Origin: Candidatus Peribacteraceae bacterium
Lineage (GTDB): Bacteria > Patescibacteriota > Gracilibacteria > Peribacterales > Peribacteraceae
Direction of reading: 5' to 3'
Length of the DNA stretch: 64,000 bases
Assembly: GCA_018061945.1 (NCBI GenBank)
Contig: JAGOTD010000002.1
Location: forward strand, 124,001 to 188,000
Under the pieces are notes generated by a model. That model was not told where the DNA came from. It made no database searches and saw only the letters and a list, made by a program, of their open reading frames with translations. Below are positions 25,622 through 36,361 of this stretch, piece by piece (the first letter of the stretch is position 1; every line of letters begins with the position of its first letter). The position numbers were made by a program, and so were the translations under genes.

Positions 25622-28600
25622 ATGAAAAACAATCATTTCCTTCACGGCGTAGTGACAGTATCGTTATTTGCACTGAATATTGTAATTATTACTGTTTTCT
25701 TGCTCAACAATACCTGGAACTCATATTTGCGAGGCGAAATGTCTTTGCAGGTTGCCTTGTTAGTATCGCCGGTATTATTCATTACACTGATGGTGCTCAC
25801 AATCGAGTGGAAAGGAATCGTTAATAGTCTCAAGGTCGAAGAAGAGTCGTTGGCGTCGGTTGAAAAAAAGCATCCGTACCTGCCAAAAGCTCCTCAGAGA
25901 ATTCTAACTGGCATTTTGAGCATGATTGCGATGGTGATTATTGTTCCGGTTATTACCAGAGCGGCAGCGTCATCGGGTGAAATACTTCACATGCTCTCGT
26001 CTGGCACTGGTTCAATTTTTGAAACTCAAGAGACGTCATCCGATTCATCGGTCAGCTCTTCTCTCGACGAAATAGATTCATCCTCCTCCGAAAGCCAGGA
26101 TCATGGAGCAGCAGACGAAATCGTGAATGCAGAGACCGGAGCGGTACTAACGGGCAGTGGTGCACTCGAAACCGGTAGCGGCTCTCTCTCATCGTCGGCA
26201 GGTTCTGGTGCAGAGGTCATTAGCTCATCTGCGCAGTCCGAAGCATCTGGTGAAGTGCATGCACCAGTGTCATCTGTCAGTTCCTCAAGCAGTGTGTCGA
26301 GCGTGAGTGATGTTGTATTGTCGCCAGCAGTCCTGACACTGGAAAGCAGAGATGGCAAGCTGGCCTACGAAGCATCCGACAGTCCGTCGTTTACGCTTGT
26401 AGAAACATCCATCGCCCACAACGATCCTTCGGTTGGCGCAGATGGAACGCTCAAAGATCAAAAGGCGCTGGAAGAAATTGTCCGTTCGGTAGTGAATGCG
26501 CAGGATATTCAGGACGCAATGTCCAAGGCAATCATCGATCATGCTCGAGGGGAAATTGCCAAGCAGGTAACCGAGGATACGGTGAGCGTCAATACTCTCA
26601 AGCAGATTTCGGAATCTTCCGATACTGGTGCGCCGCGTTTGGATGCCATGCAGAGCCAGGTTCAGGCGAACATCGACGTCAACGATTCTATTAAAACCGA
26701 AGTGTCGCAGACCGTGTCGCGAGACGAGGCAGTGCAAACGGCACTCGATGTATTGTCGACCGAAGAAGTAAAGCAATCGATTGTCGAGAATATCGTGAGC
26801 GACATTCTCGACACACTCGCAAGCGGCGACTCGACAGTGGTAAGCGTGGACGACGCAACCGTGTTCCAAGCAGCGGTCGAGGTAAATGCCGCAGCCGTCG
26901 ATGCAGCGGAAAAATCGGTTCTTACAAGCGTTGAGAGTAACAGTGATATCAAGCAGTATATTGCCCAGGCAGTAGTTTCTTCCGCCGAAATGTCCGAGGA
27001 TTCATCTCTTGTATGGACTGATACGCAGGAAGCAGCCCAAGTCGACAGCAATCCTATTATCACCGTTCGCTTGACTGACAAGAATGGAAAAGTGCTCTAT
27101 CCAAACTATCACTTTAAACGCGGTTCAGTTGTCCTGGTACTTGAGCCGGAGCAATCATTTACACCTGGCGTGTACCTGTTGGAAGTAGAGATTACGAATC
27201 CACTGACTGGAGAAGTGACAACGCAGACAGAGGAATTTGCTTGGGGAGTATTAGCGATGAATCCGGATAAAGATACTTATAGCCCAAGCGAAACTGCTCA
27301 TATTGCTATTGGCGTGCTGGATGATGATGGCGAAATGGTTTGTGATGCAGATGTGACATTGACTGTACAAAAGCCAGACGGATCGACGATGCAGATGCAA
27401 ACATCCGATGGCAGTATCCGCATGAATTCATCAGCTTGCTCAACAAAAAACTCGATGCAGGTAACACCGGACTTCGAGACCGATCTGTTGCTCAGCCAGG
27501 CCGGAACATACTCACTGACACTCGAGGCGCAAACGCCCAACGGCACTCACAGTATCACGTCCTCCATTCTTGTCTCCGGTAACTTGGCGTATTCCATACG
27601 GCGCACTGCTGCCACTCGCTTGTATCCATTCGGTTGGTCGCCCATGACGATTGTCGTACGTTTCAATGAGCAGTTTTCGGGTACTTTAACCGATATACTG
27701 CCCGAGGAATTTACCGTTCGTTCCGACGATTCATCGGCAGTGATTACAAAGCAGGAAGGAACAGGTTCGCTTATTTCCTGGACAGGATTGTGGGCCGCCG
27801 GAGAGACAGCGACATTTGCTTACCAATATGATGCGCCCGATATTTCGCCGCAATTCTATTTGGTCGGTCCACTTTCGCTGCGCGGCAATGCAACCGAAGC
27901 GCAAGAAAGCCGAAGCTGGCAAATCGCTAACGATGCTATAAACGTCAGTATTACAGGTACTGCCTATTCCAATGAAGGTATAACCCCTCTTGCTAGCAAA
28001 ACAGTTGCCGTCTCTCTAAATGGAGCCGCGGCGGCTGGCACGGCTGTTACAGATGCCGGTGGACAGTACACAATCACAGGTTTGACTTTGACTGGTGGCA
28101 CCATTGTCACTGTGTACATGGAAAATGAAACAGAGGATGCGGTGACGGTATCGACTGGATCCGGCGGGGCAATGACAGGAATGACCTTGTACCAGAACCA
28201 GCTAATCGTAAAATCTGGTACCGGCGGCAATGCAACAGTCAGTACTGCCCTGATGGCTGTGGCCGATAACAATGCTGATGCGGATATTTCTGCCTTGTAC
28301 TCAATTTCGAGCAATAATACGACTGTTGCTGCCGGCAAAAAACTGTCTATCTGGACGGGTGCGACACTCAGTCTGGCCGGCACACTGTCAGCCAGCAGAG
28401 TACATTTGCAGGGCTCGCTGCGACCGAATAACTTTGCCTTAACGTTCAGTAACCATTATACGCAATCGGGTGGAACGTTGTTTGGTTCGTCCGGTACCCG
28501 CACGATAGGAAATATTACTATTGATAGCGGAACATTTATATCGACATCCGGAACTATGACTGTGTCGGGTTCTTATATACGAGACGGGGGAACGTTTACA

Positions 28601-31600
28601 CATAATTCCGGAACTGTATCATTTACTTCACCCAGAACTGCGTCTATTGATGTGCCAACCACCGAAACATTTAGCGGATTTCATGTGAACACTGGTGTCA
28701 ATGCCATCAACATTCAAATCGGTACAGGTGATACCATTACAGCAGTTGGTACTGCTCAATTACAGAATGGTAAGCTGAAAACAGGAACTCTCAATGTGCA
28801 AGCAGCATTTACAAATAATTCCACGTGGGACGGGGGAGCATATTTCTTAAATTTTTCGGGTAGTGCCAACCAAGCCTGGGCAGTTGGCGGATCTACATCG
28901 GATGCGTTTGTTACCATTAATAAATCGTCAGGAAAGCTCACAATGCCAGTTGGAAATAATTATAGTACGAATACGGGGATAACATTATTGTCTGGCAGCT
29001 TTTCTATGCAAAATGCCAGTTTTACTATGGGAGGAGGTCTCACAGTCGCAGCAGGGACAACCATGGTGTCTACTGGATCTATTGCATTTACGCCCACCAG
29101 CGGCAACACAGCTACTATAAATTTCGCAGGCTCCGGCTACATTCTCAATGCATCTCTTGCAGGCGCAACATCCGGGAGAATCGCAATTCAAACGGGATCA
29201 ACTTTGCCGATACGCGGAAGACTGACTCTCTCCAATAATGCCATTATCAACGGAGGCGGAATAATAGATGTGAAAGGAAATATTCTGGAGTCTGGAGTAG
29301 GCTTAACAGGAAATGCGCCTGTGCGTTTAAGCGGCACCGGCACTCAGTTTATCATAAGGCAGGGATCGAGCGTCTTTCATGGCGGCTCGCTGATTATTGC
29401 TAAGCCGTCGGGGCAGGTTACACTGTCGGGTGCGTTAACTTTAAATACCACGAACCAGAATCTGTTGCTGACAGGTGGCACATTGAACTTGAATGGCTAT
29501 AACTTGACCGTTAACAACATATTTACAGTTGGAACCGGTACAACGCTCAAACTCAAAGGAACAGAAACAATTACCGGCGGTCCGGACTTTATTCACCGCG
29601 GTGCAACAACGTACTACGCCGAGCCAAGCCAGACTCTCCGGCTTAAAAACTTTACGCCGAATTATCAGAACATCGTTTTGGGTTCGACAGGCTCCGCTAT
29701 TTTCCGGCCAAGCAAACAGGGAATGACTATGTCTGGAACGCTCACCATAAGCGGAGGAACATTGCAGTTTGACGGCGGCCAGTCGCTTACGATCTCCGGT
29801 TCATACCTGCGTACAGGCGGTGCATTCTCGTCTGGAACAGGAACGATCAATCTTCTGACACAGGGCCAGACAAAAACATTCAACGAAACTTCGCCAGTGT
29901 ATAACCTGAATATCGATGACGGACTGATCGGTTACTGGAAATTTGATGAAGGAGTCGGAACAGTTGCCAAAGATAGCAGTCGTTCCGGCTATAACGGAAC
30001 GCTCACAAGCGATCCGGTTTGGTCGGGGTCCAGCTTGTACTCTAGTAAGTTCTACAATCCAACATCACTGCGATTTGATGGGAATAACGATTATGTAAAT
30101 ATTGGCGATGTCGATGAGATTGATACAGCTCAGCAGCTTACCGTCTGTGCCTGGGTAAAGCACCTATCGGATGCAATTGACCAGGGAATCATACATAAAA
30201 GAGCAACTTCCAGTCCGGGAATATTACTTTTCCGTGATGAAGTTGGGTTAACTGCCAAAACTGATATCTATACTTTCTATATTGAAGGACCCGGGTTGGT
30301 ATCAACTCGTGTCGACACTGCGACAAATAGTGCGACTGCAGGAGTTTGGCGCCATGTCTGTGGTGTGTACAGGGCAAATAATGCAATTGGATTGCAGTTG
30401 TTTATCAATGGAGCGCAAGCGGCAACACCCGTGAGTACTGTTGGTTTTTCAACGAACATTGATGCTGGTAGCCAATCACTGCAAATCGGAACAAGAGACA
30501 GTAACCTGCCGCATCACGGCTCAATCGACGATGTTCGCATTTACAATCGTGCACTCTCGGCTTCCGAAATCAATGCACTTGCAACAGGTAATCCTGCAAC
30601 CGGTTCGGGCAAACTCCTTCTGGCATCTAACTTAGATATCAACGGAAATCTCGGTATCTATGGTTCTACACTCGACGTATCCGCATCAAATTACGCTGTC
30701 AACATTGCCGGTAACGTACAGAACTCCGGAGATTTTACCAAACGCTCTGGAACAGTCACGCTCGACGGAACATCTGCACAAACAGTGTCCGGTTCTACTC
30801 TCTGGAACAATATCTCTAAAACGGTATCTGCAGCTCAGTCATTGTTCTTGGACTATACCTCTCGACAATCCGCTTCCGGTGCTCTGACACTTCGCGGTGC
30901 TTCCTCTAACCTACTGTCACTTCGCTCCACTCGAGCGGGATCTGGTGCTCGGTTGCTGCTGGACTCAGACGCAGGAACGCAAACCATTGACTACCTGAAT
31001 GTAAAAGATTCAGATGCATCGGGCGGTGCAACTCTGGTCTGTACGACATCAGCAGAAGGTTGCGTCGATGCTGGTAATAACAGCAACTGGTCGTTTTCTT
31101 CTAACTATTCTGTAAGTGGTCGCGCATTTTCCAACGAAGGAATAACGCCGTTGTCTGGAAAGACGGTATCGGTGTCAATTAACGGCGCAGCAGCTGTCGG
31201 AAATGCTGTCACAGATAGTAATGGTTATTATTCTGTAACAGGCATTTCGGCACTTACAGGAGGAACTCTTGTGACCGTATATCTAGACAACAACACCGAA
31301 AAAGCAGTCACGATATCTACTGGTTCGGGTAGCAGCATGACAGGTATAACTCTTTACCAGAATGAACTGATTGTCAGAACGGGTACAGGCGGAAACGCCA
31401 CTGTTTCTGCCGCCACACTCAACATTGCCGATAACAATGGCGACACAGATATTTCTTCTCTGTATTCTGTCTCAGGTTCGCCTAGTGCGATTTCTCTTGT
31501 CGCCGACAAAAAGTTGTACATCTGGTCGGGAGCAACTCTCTCTTTGGCCGGAATATTGACTGCCGATAAAGTGCACTTGGATGGATCGCTGCGGCCAAAC

Positions 31601-34600
31601 AACGTGGCAATGGTGATAAAAACAGAATTCACACAATCCGGTGGCACACTCTTTGGCTCCACGGCCACGCAGACAATGGGAGATATCAGTATTGATAACG
31701 GAACATTTACGGCGACATCCAATACGCTTACCGCTTCGGGTTCGTATACGCGCACTGCCGGAACATTTACACATAACAATGGAACATTTCTTTTTTCGAC
31801 AGGTGCGCAGTCAAAGACCGTCAACGAAACATCTTCATTTAATAATCTTGCTATCGACGATGGACTGGTCGGTTACTGGAAATTGGATGAAGGGGCAGGG
31901 GCCGTTGCCAAAGATTCTTCTCGAAGTGCCAATAACGGATCAGTACTCAGTGGAGCCGTATGGTCCGGCTCCTCGCTCCCGGCGCTACGCTATTTAAATA
32001 ATAAATCGCTAAAATTTGACGGAGTCGATGATCGGGTCGTTATGTCGAATGCTACGAATGTGCAATTAAGTACAGGAACAATTTCGGCCTGGCTTAAGAC
32101 TGGCAATGCCGGCAGCGGATATCGCGGAATCATTACCAAGCAAGATGCATACGGACTGTTTTTGAAGGGAAATAACCTGACAGTGTATGACTGGGGCGGA
32201 GCCGCAGAGAGATTGACGAACGTGAATCTTGCCGACAATGCTTGGCATTTTGTAGCCTTCACGTTCCAAAGCGGCGTAACAAATGGCTCACGTATTTATA
32301 TTGATGGCGCGCTGAGCCTGACGACGACCATGACAATCGGCAATCAGTTGAGCAGTCCGAATCTTGGCGACGGCGGGACTCCGTCTTACAATCAGCAATT
32401 CGCAGGCAATATTGATGAAGCCCGCATCTATAACCGCGTGCTTAGCGCTTCAGAAATAAGAGCGCTCGCGCAGGGAAACCCGGCAACCGGTTCGGGCAAA
32501 CTCCTTCTGGCATCCAACCTGGATGTAAACGGTAACTTGGGAATCTACGGTTCGACGCTCGATGTATCGGCGTCCAACTACAGCGTCAACATTGCCGGTA
32601 ACGTACAGAACTCCGGAGATTTTACCAAACGTGCTGGAACAGTCACTCTCGACGGTTCATCTGCGCAGACAGTGTCCGGTTCCACTCTCTGGAACAATCT
32701 TTCGAAGACGGTAAGCTCAGCTCAATCGCTCTTCCTCGATTACTCCTCTCGCCAATCCGCCTCCGGTGCTCTGACACTTCGCGGTGCCTCCTCTAACCTA
32801 CTGTCACTTCGCTCCACTCGAGCAGGATCTGGTGCTCGGTTGCTGCTCGATTCAGATGCAGGTACGCAAACCATTGATTACCTGAATGTAAAAGATTCAG
32901 ATGCATCGGGCGGTGCAACTCTCGTCTGTATGGCAACATCCGAAGGTTGCGTCGATGCTGGTAATAACAGCAATTGGTCGTTTATTGCACCTGCTACTGG
33001 CACAGGATCAATTCTCGGGTTGGTCTTTAACGACCTCAACGGTAATGGTGTAAAAAGCGCATCCGAAACAACGGGTCTCGCATCTATTCCGGTTCTCTTA
33101 ACTGGTGCAACATCAACTGGCGCATCGGTGAGTAGAAGTACAACAACGAACTCACTCGGACAATACTTCTTCTCCGGTTCGATTATCAGCAATACATCGG
33201 GTTATACCATCACTGTGAACAGTGGAACGGCGCCGACCGGTTATTTGCGTACAAGCTTTAACTCGTCTGGCAGCAATGTGCTTGGAACCGGAGCGATTAT
33301 AAGAATCAATTTCGGTTACGTGCAGCCTTCGACTGGAACAGGAAAAGTCTATATCGATACAAACGATAACGGTCGCCTGGATACTGGCGAAACTACCGGT
33401 ATTTCCGGTGTAACGACAACGATCCTTGGCACAACGGCAACCGGCGGCACGATCAATCGTTCGACTACGACAAGCAGCACAGGTGGTTATCTCTTCTCGG
33501 GCCTCGCTCCAAGCCTTGGCCAGTACACATTTGGCGTTACTACGAATACCATTCCATCTGGCTATCGCGCAACCAACTTCACGAATTCCGGAGTTACCAT
33601 TCCTCAGGGCAATTCGGCTGTAACCGCCAACTTCGGATACTTCTGGTACGGCACCATGACTGGCTCTATCTTTATTGATACCAATGCCAACGGCGTCAAA
33701 GATAGCGGCGAAAATTCGACGTATAACAGCGGGGCAACAATTTCGGTTTCTGGCTTAACAGCAAGCGGTGGTTCACTCTCGATTACTCGTCAAACTACGA
33801 GCACCGGATCATTTACCCTTCAGGATGTTCCAACAAGCAATACGACCTATGCCGTCGCGCTCAGTGTTCCAAGTGGCTACCAGGTAACAACGGCAAGCAG
33901 TTTCAATCGATCCATTGCAGTTGGTCAAAATGCATCGATGAGTCTGTTCGGCCTTAAACGACTGTCATCAACTGGCACAATAAAGGGAGTTGTATTTAAC
34001 GACGAAAACGGCAACAGCCAAAAAAATGAAACCGAATCAGTCGGCCTTTCCACTGTCACAGTCACGCTCAACGGCCAGACCGAAACAGGGGCAACGCTCA
34101 GTCGCTCAACGAGTACAAACTCGCTTGGTCAGTACTTCTTCTCGGGAGCTCTGCTCAGTAACGCTTCCGGTTACACCGTGGCTGTCACAGCCAATACCTT
34201 GCCAGCTGGTTACTTGCGTACACGCTTCAACTCCTCTGGAAGCAATATTCTCACTGCAAACAGTTTGATAAATGTGCACTTCGGTTACGTGCAGGCATCC
34301 ACACTCAGCGGAACGGTCTATGTGGATGCGAATGAAAATGCGGTGCAGGATGTCGGCGAAACAACCATCTTCTCTGGTGCCACTCTCTCGCTTACTGGTC
34401 TTTCGGGAACTGGCGGCACAGTGGACCAATCAACAGTATCGAGTAGCACCGGCTCCTATATTTTCTCGAATCTACCAACGAGCAGCGGCAGCTTTATTCT
34501 CGTTATTACGCCACCGACTGGTTACACTACCACGTCTTCCAATAGCCGCATCGTGACATTCGGTACGGGTGGACAGCTCAAGATTCAACGCTTTGGATAC

Positions 34601-36277
34601 ATCCTCACTCCTGTCACAAGTTCCTCGAGCTCATCGACGTCGTCGTCTTCCGAAGGGGGAGTCTCTTCATCAACAGTCACTCTCCCAACCGGAGGCTCAC
34701 GCATTCGGTATACACCAATAGTTATTCAGCCGGAAATTGACGAAACAGGCGGAGGAGGCTCGTCGTCGGTTTCCTCAAACAGCAGTAGCGTACGCAGCAG
34801 CTCAAGCAGTAGTGTTTCCTCATCGAGTGCCAGTAGCGTTCCATGGAACCGATTACCCGTCTCGAGACAGCCGATTCTTCCGGCAGCTTCTGTCGCGCAA
34901 GATACCACCGAATTTATCTTTAACCAGCAGACTGAGACGGTCGCAGATACATTGGATAATCGATGGAACGATATTCAAAAACAGGCAGAAGACACAGTGC
35001 AAACAGTCCGTCAGTCCGTCTCTGCTGGTGTACAAACGACACAACAGACTGTTCAATCAGCAATTGATATGACAGCATCGACTCTTCGCACAGCTGCCAC
35101 AAGCATTGCTGCAGGGGCAAATGCCATTGGTACGCGCATTGCAAGCTTTGGAGTACGTGCACAAAATAACGTCGCCTCGGCCGGTAATCGCCTTGGTTTT
35201 TCATTGGCTGATGTGACGACCCATGCGGCCGTTGCTACCGCAAACTCACTTGCGATTTCATACAAGACAGTGGCGCTTGCTGTGTACAGTACACGCACCA
35301 CAGGATCGCTTATGTTCTCGGGTCTGAACGTCGCACTCGTCGATAACAACAAAAATATTCGCGCTGCTGCCGAAGTGATAGCTGCCAACATCCGCGAAGG
35401 CGACATGCAGATTCGCCAGGTTGCCATGGCGATCTCCGCAGTTGGTAATACAGCGTTACAGGGAGTTGCCGATACAGTTGGAACGGGCGGAAAAGCTCTC
35501 CAGGACACAGCGGTGTCCATCGCTTCGACTCTCCGTACGAGCACCCAGTTTGTCGCTGGTTCATTGAACGCGGCAGCCGACACCATTGCCATGACAGTCG
35601 GTACATCTGTTGATCGTATGGGAATGTCACTCGATACAGCTGTCACATCGACCAATCGCGTTGTTGCGGTTGCCTACGTCTCGACTAGCAGATTTGCTTT
35701 GGAAACAGTCAGCGGTATCGGTTCGTTATCAGATCAGGCAAAAACATTATTGATCAAAAAAGACCTTGCGACAGAAGCACTGGATCGTCCTCTGCCTCCA
35801 AAGAAGTATCAGACAACGATCGCAATGAAAAATGATAAAGTTGTGATCGGTGAACTCAGCTTCAATATTCTGAAATCGTTTGGAGTACCGTATCGCCAGA
35901 CACCGGTTATCTTGTTCTCGACTCCCAAGATTGCCATTACCGACGATGCCGGTGATGTTACATTCCACGATGTCGAGGTCGGTACACACCACATCGAAAT
36001 TCATATCGATGACAAGACCGTTGAAACGCGCGAAGTGGTGGTCGAGCCTCCGGCCAAAATTAATCTAACCGAAGATTCGGCGGTGCATGTGAAGCTGCCA
36101 CTCATCGAAATCCAGGTTGAAACGCCAGCGCAGACAGCAATGCATAGCGCTGCGCCAGCAGGCATGCCATGGTATTGGCTCGTTGTCATTCCTCTGCTTA
36201 TGATCAACGCAGTCATGGGCTTCCTGCTCATTGTTCACAGACAGAGGCGTAAAGAAGAGGTGGCTGCAAAGATATAA
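25622..36277 (+). CDS. Giant multi-domain envelope protein (LamG, SD repeats)
   Basis: 3551 residues. Order: TM1 (5-30), TM2 (40-61), the SLASVEKKHPYLP motif (76-88), TM3 (about 92-110), Ser-rich linker (130-240), helical Ala/Val domain (250-470), Ig-like domains (480-770). Two large beta modules follow, starting near 775 and 1828. Each has a carboxypeptidase-regulatory-like domain, a Gly/Thr-rich beta-solenoid, and a LamG/concanavalin domain (1434-1655, 2081-2283). Then five SdrD-B-like domains with DxNxNGxxDxGE calcium-type loops (2460-2997), a Ser linker (3000-3077), a long amphipathic helical region (3094-3380), a beta domain (3393-3503), a C-terminal TM and a basic tail. Probably a surface fibre anchored at both ends, for cell contact or polysaccharide binding. 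Confidence 0.88.
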   Translation: MKNNHFLHGVVTVSLFALNIVIITVFLLNNTWNSYLRGEMSLQVALLVSPVLFITLMVLTIEWKGIVNSLKVEEESLASVEKKHPYLPKAPQRILTGILSMIAMVIIVPVITRAAASSGEILHMLSSGTGSIFETQETSSDSSVSSSLDEIDSSSSESQDHGAADEIVNAETGAVLTGSGALETGSGSLSSSAGSGAEVISSSAQSEASGEVHAPVSSVSSSSSVSSVSDVVLSPAVLTLESRDGKLAYEASDSPSFTLVETSIAHNDPSVGADGTLKDQKALEEIVRSVVNAQDIQDAMSKAIIDHARGEIAKQVTEDTVSVNTLKQISESSDTGAPRLDAMQSQVQANIDVNDSIKTEVSQTVSRDEAVQTALDVLSTEEVKQSIVENIVSDILDTLASGDSTVVSVDDATVFQAAVEVNAAAVDAAEKSVLTSVESNSDIKQYIAQAVVSSAEMSEDSSLVWTDTQEAAQVDSNPIITVRLTDKNGKVLYPNYHFKRGSVVLVLEPEQSFTPGVYLLEVEITNPLTGEVTTQTEEFAWGVLAMNPDKDTYSPSETAHIAIGVLDDDGEMVCDADVTLTVQKPDGSTMQMQTSDGSIRMNSSACSTKNSMQVTPDFETDLLLSQAGTYSLTLEAQTPNGTHSITSSILVSGNLAYSIRRTAATRLYPFGWSPMTIVVRFNEQFSGTLTDILPEEFTVRSDDSSAVITKQEGTGSLISWTGLWAAGETATFAYQYDAPDISPQFYLVGPLSLRGNATEAQESRSWQIANDAINVSITGTAYSNEGITPLASKTVAVSLNGAAAAGTAVTDAGGQYTITGLTLTGGTIVTVYMENETEDAVTVSTGSGGAMTGMTLYQNQLIVKSGTGGNATVSTALMAVADNNADADISALYSISSNNTTVAAGKKLSIWTGATLSLAGTLSASRVHLQGSLRPNNFALTFSNHYTQSGGTLFGSSGTRTIGNITIDSGTFISTSGTMTVSGSYIRDGGTFTHNSGTVSFTSPRTASIDVPTTETFSGFHVNTGVNAINIQIGTGDTITAVGTAQLQNGKLKTGTLNVQAAFTNNSTWDGGAYFLNFSGSANQAWAVGGSTSDAFVTINKSSGKLTMPVGNNYSTNTGITLLSGSFSMQNASFTMGGGLTVAAGTTMVSTGSIAFTPTSGNTATINFAGSGYILNASLAGATSGRIAIQTGSTLPIRGRLTLSNNAIINGGGIIDVKGNILESGVGLTGNAPVRLSGTGTQFIIRQGSSVFHGGSLIIAKPSGQVTLSGALTLNTTNQNLLLTGGTLNLNGYNLTVNNIFTVGTGTTLKLKGTETITGGPDFIHRGATTYYAEPSQTLRLKNFTPNYQNIVLGSTGSAIFRPSKQGMTMSGTLTISGGTLQFDGGQSLTISGSYLRTGGAFSSGTGTINLLTQGQTKTFNETSPVYNLNIDDGLIGYWKFDEGVGTVAKDSSRSGYNGTLTSDPVWSGSSLYSSKFYNPTSLRFDGNNDYVNIGDVDEIDTAQQLTVCAWVKHLSDAIDQGIIHKRATSSPGILLFRDEVGLTAKTDIYTFYIEGPGLVSTRVDTATNSATAGVWRHVCGVYRANNAIGLQLFINGAQAATPVSTVGFSTNIDAGSQSLQIGTRDSNLPHHGSIDDVRIYNRALSASEINALATGNPATGSGKLLLASNLDINGNLGIYGSTLDVSASNYAVNIAGNVQNSGDFTKRSGTVTLDGTSAQTVSGSTLWNNISKTVSAAQSLFLDYTSRQSASGALTLRGASSNLLSLRSTRAGSGARLLLDSDAGTQTIDYLNVKDSDASGGATLVCTTSAEGCVDAGNNSNWSFSSNYSVSGRAFSNEGITPLSGKTVSVSINGAAAVGNAVTDSNGYYSVTGISALTGGTLVTVYLDNNTEKAVTISTGSGSSMTGITLYQNELIVRTGTGGNATVSAATLNIADNNGDTDISSLYSVSGSPSAISLVADKKLYIWSGATLSLAGILTADKVHLDGSLRPNNVAMVIKTEFTQSGGTLFGSTATQTMGDISIDNGTFTATSNTLTASGSYTRTAGTFTHNNGTFLFSTGAQSKTVNETSSFNNLAIDDGLVGYWKLDEGAGAVAKDSSRSANNGSVLSGAVWSGSSLPALRYLNNKSLKFDGVDDRVVMSNATNVQLSTGTISAWLKTGNAGSGYRGIITKQDAYGLFLKGNNLTVYDWGGAAERLTNVNLADNAWHFVAFTFQSGVTNGSRIYIDGALSLTTTMTIGNQLSSPNLGDGGTPSYNQQFAGNIDEARIYNRVLSASEIRALAQGNPATGSGKLLLASNLDVNGNLGIYGSTLDVSASNYSVNIAGNVQNSGDFTKRAGTVTLDGSSAQTVSGSTLWNNLSKTVSSAQSLFLDYSSRQSASGALTLRGASSNLLSLRSTRAGSGARLLLDSDAGTQTIDYLNVKDSDASGGATLVCMATSEGCVDAGNNSNWSFIAPATGTGSILGLVFNDLNGNGVKSASETTGLASIPVLLTGATSTGASVSRSTTTNSLGQYFFSGSIISNTSGYTITVNSGTAPTGYLRTSFNSSGSNVLGTGAIIRINFGYVQPSTGTGKVYIDTNDNGRLDTGETTGISGVTTTILGTTATGGTINRSTTTSSTGGYLFSGLAPSLGQYTFGVTTNTIPSGYRATNFTNSGVTIPQGNSAVTANFGYFWYGTMTGSIFIDTNANGVKDSGENSTYNSGATISVSGLTASGGSLSITRQTTSTGSFTLQDVPTSNTTYAVALSVPSGYQVTTASSFNRSIAVGQNASMSLFGLKRLSSTGTIKGVVFNDENGNSQKNETESVGLSTVTVTLNGQTETGATLSRSTSTNSLGQYFFSGALLSNASGYTVAVTANTLPAGYLRTRFNSSGSNILTANSLINVHFGYVQASTLSGTVYVDANENAVQDVGETTIFSGATLSLTGLSGTGGTVDQSTVSSSTGSYIFSNLPTSSGSFILVITPPTGYTTTSSNSRIVTFGTGGQLKIQRFGYILTPVTSSSSSSTSSSSEGGVSSSTVTLPTGGSRIRYTPIVIQPEIDETGGGGSSSVSSNSSSVRSSSSSSVSSSSASSVPWNRLPVSRQPILPAASVAQDTTEFIFNQQTETVADTLDNRWNDIQKQAEDTVQTVRQSVSAGVQTTQQTVQSAIDMTASTLRTAATSIAAGANAIGTRIASFGVRAQNNVASAGNRLGFSLADVTTHAAVATANSLAISYKTVALAVYSTRTTGSLMFSGLNVALVDNNKNIRAAAEVIAANIREGDMQIRQVAMAISAVGNTALQGVADTVGTGGKALQDTAVSIASTLRTSTQFVAGSLNAAADTIAMTVGTSVDRMGMSLDTAVTSTNRVVAVAYVSTSRFALETVSGIGSLSDQAKTLLIKKDLATEALDRPLPPKKYQTTIAMKNDKVVIGELSFNILKSFGVPYRQTPVILFSTPKIAITDDAGDVTFHDVEVGTHHIEIHIDDKTVETREVVVEPPAKINLTEDSAVHVKLPLIEIQVETPAQTAMHSAAPAGMPWYWLVVIPLLMINAVMGFLLIVHRQRRKEEVAAKI
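30587..31096 (+). repeat. 510-base intragenic direct repeat, copy 1
   Basis: Encodes residues about 1656-1825 of the giant protein, from GNPATGSGKLLLASNLD to NNSNWSF. Nearly identical in DNA to 32474-32983, with stretches such as the ALTLRGASSNLLSLRSTRAGSG codons almost unchanged. Confidence 0.8.
32474..32983 (+). repeat. 510-base intragenic direct repeat, copy 2
   Basis: Encodes residues about 2285-2454. Same length as copy 1, so the two have diverged without insertions or deletions. Confidence 0.8.
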
Positions 36278-36344
36278 GAAGGGAGAGGGAAAAGCGCATG
36301 AAAAAAAATAAGGCAGCCGGTATCTACCCGCGACTCCGTAAAGC

Positions 36345-36353
36345 TGCTACTCT
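36345..36353 (+). promoter_or_regulatory. -10-like box before RNA methylase
   Basis: TGC-TACTCT, 8 bases before ATG 36362. Weak on its own, but at the same position as in other genes here. Confidence 0.4.
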
Positions 36354-36361
36354 GGCGGCCA

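Noticed and set aside
26000-35600. Long frames opposite and alongside the giant gene
   Set aside because: They are by-products of biased codon use in Ser/Thr/Ala-rich sequence; they have no family features and their ends do not fit gene borders.
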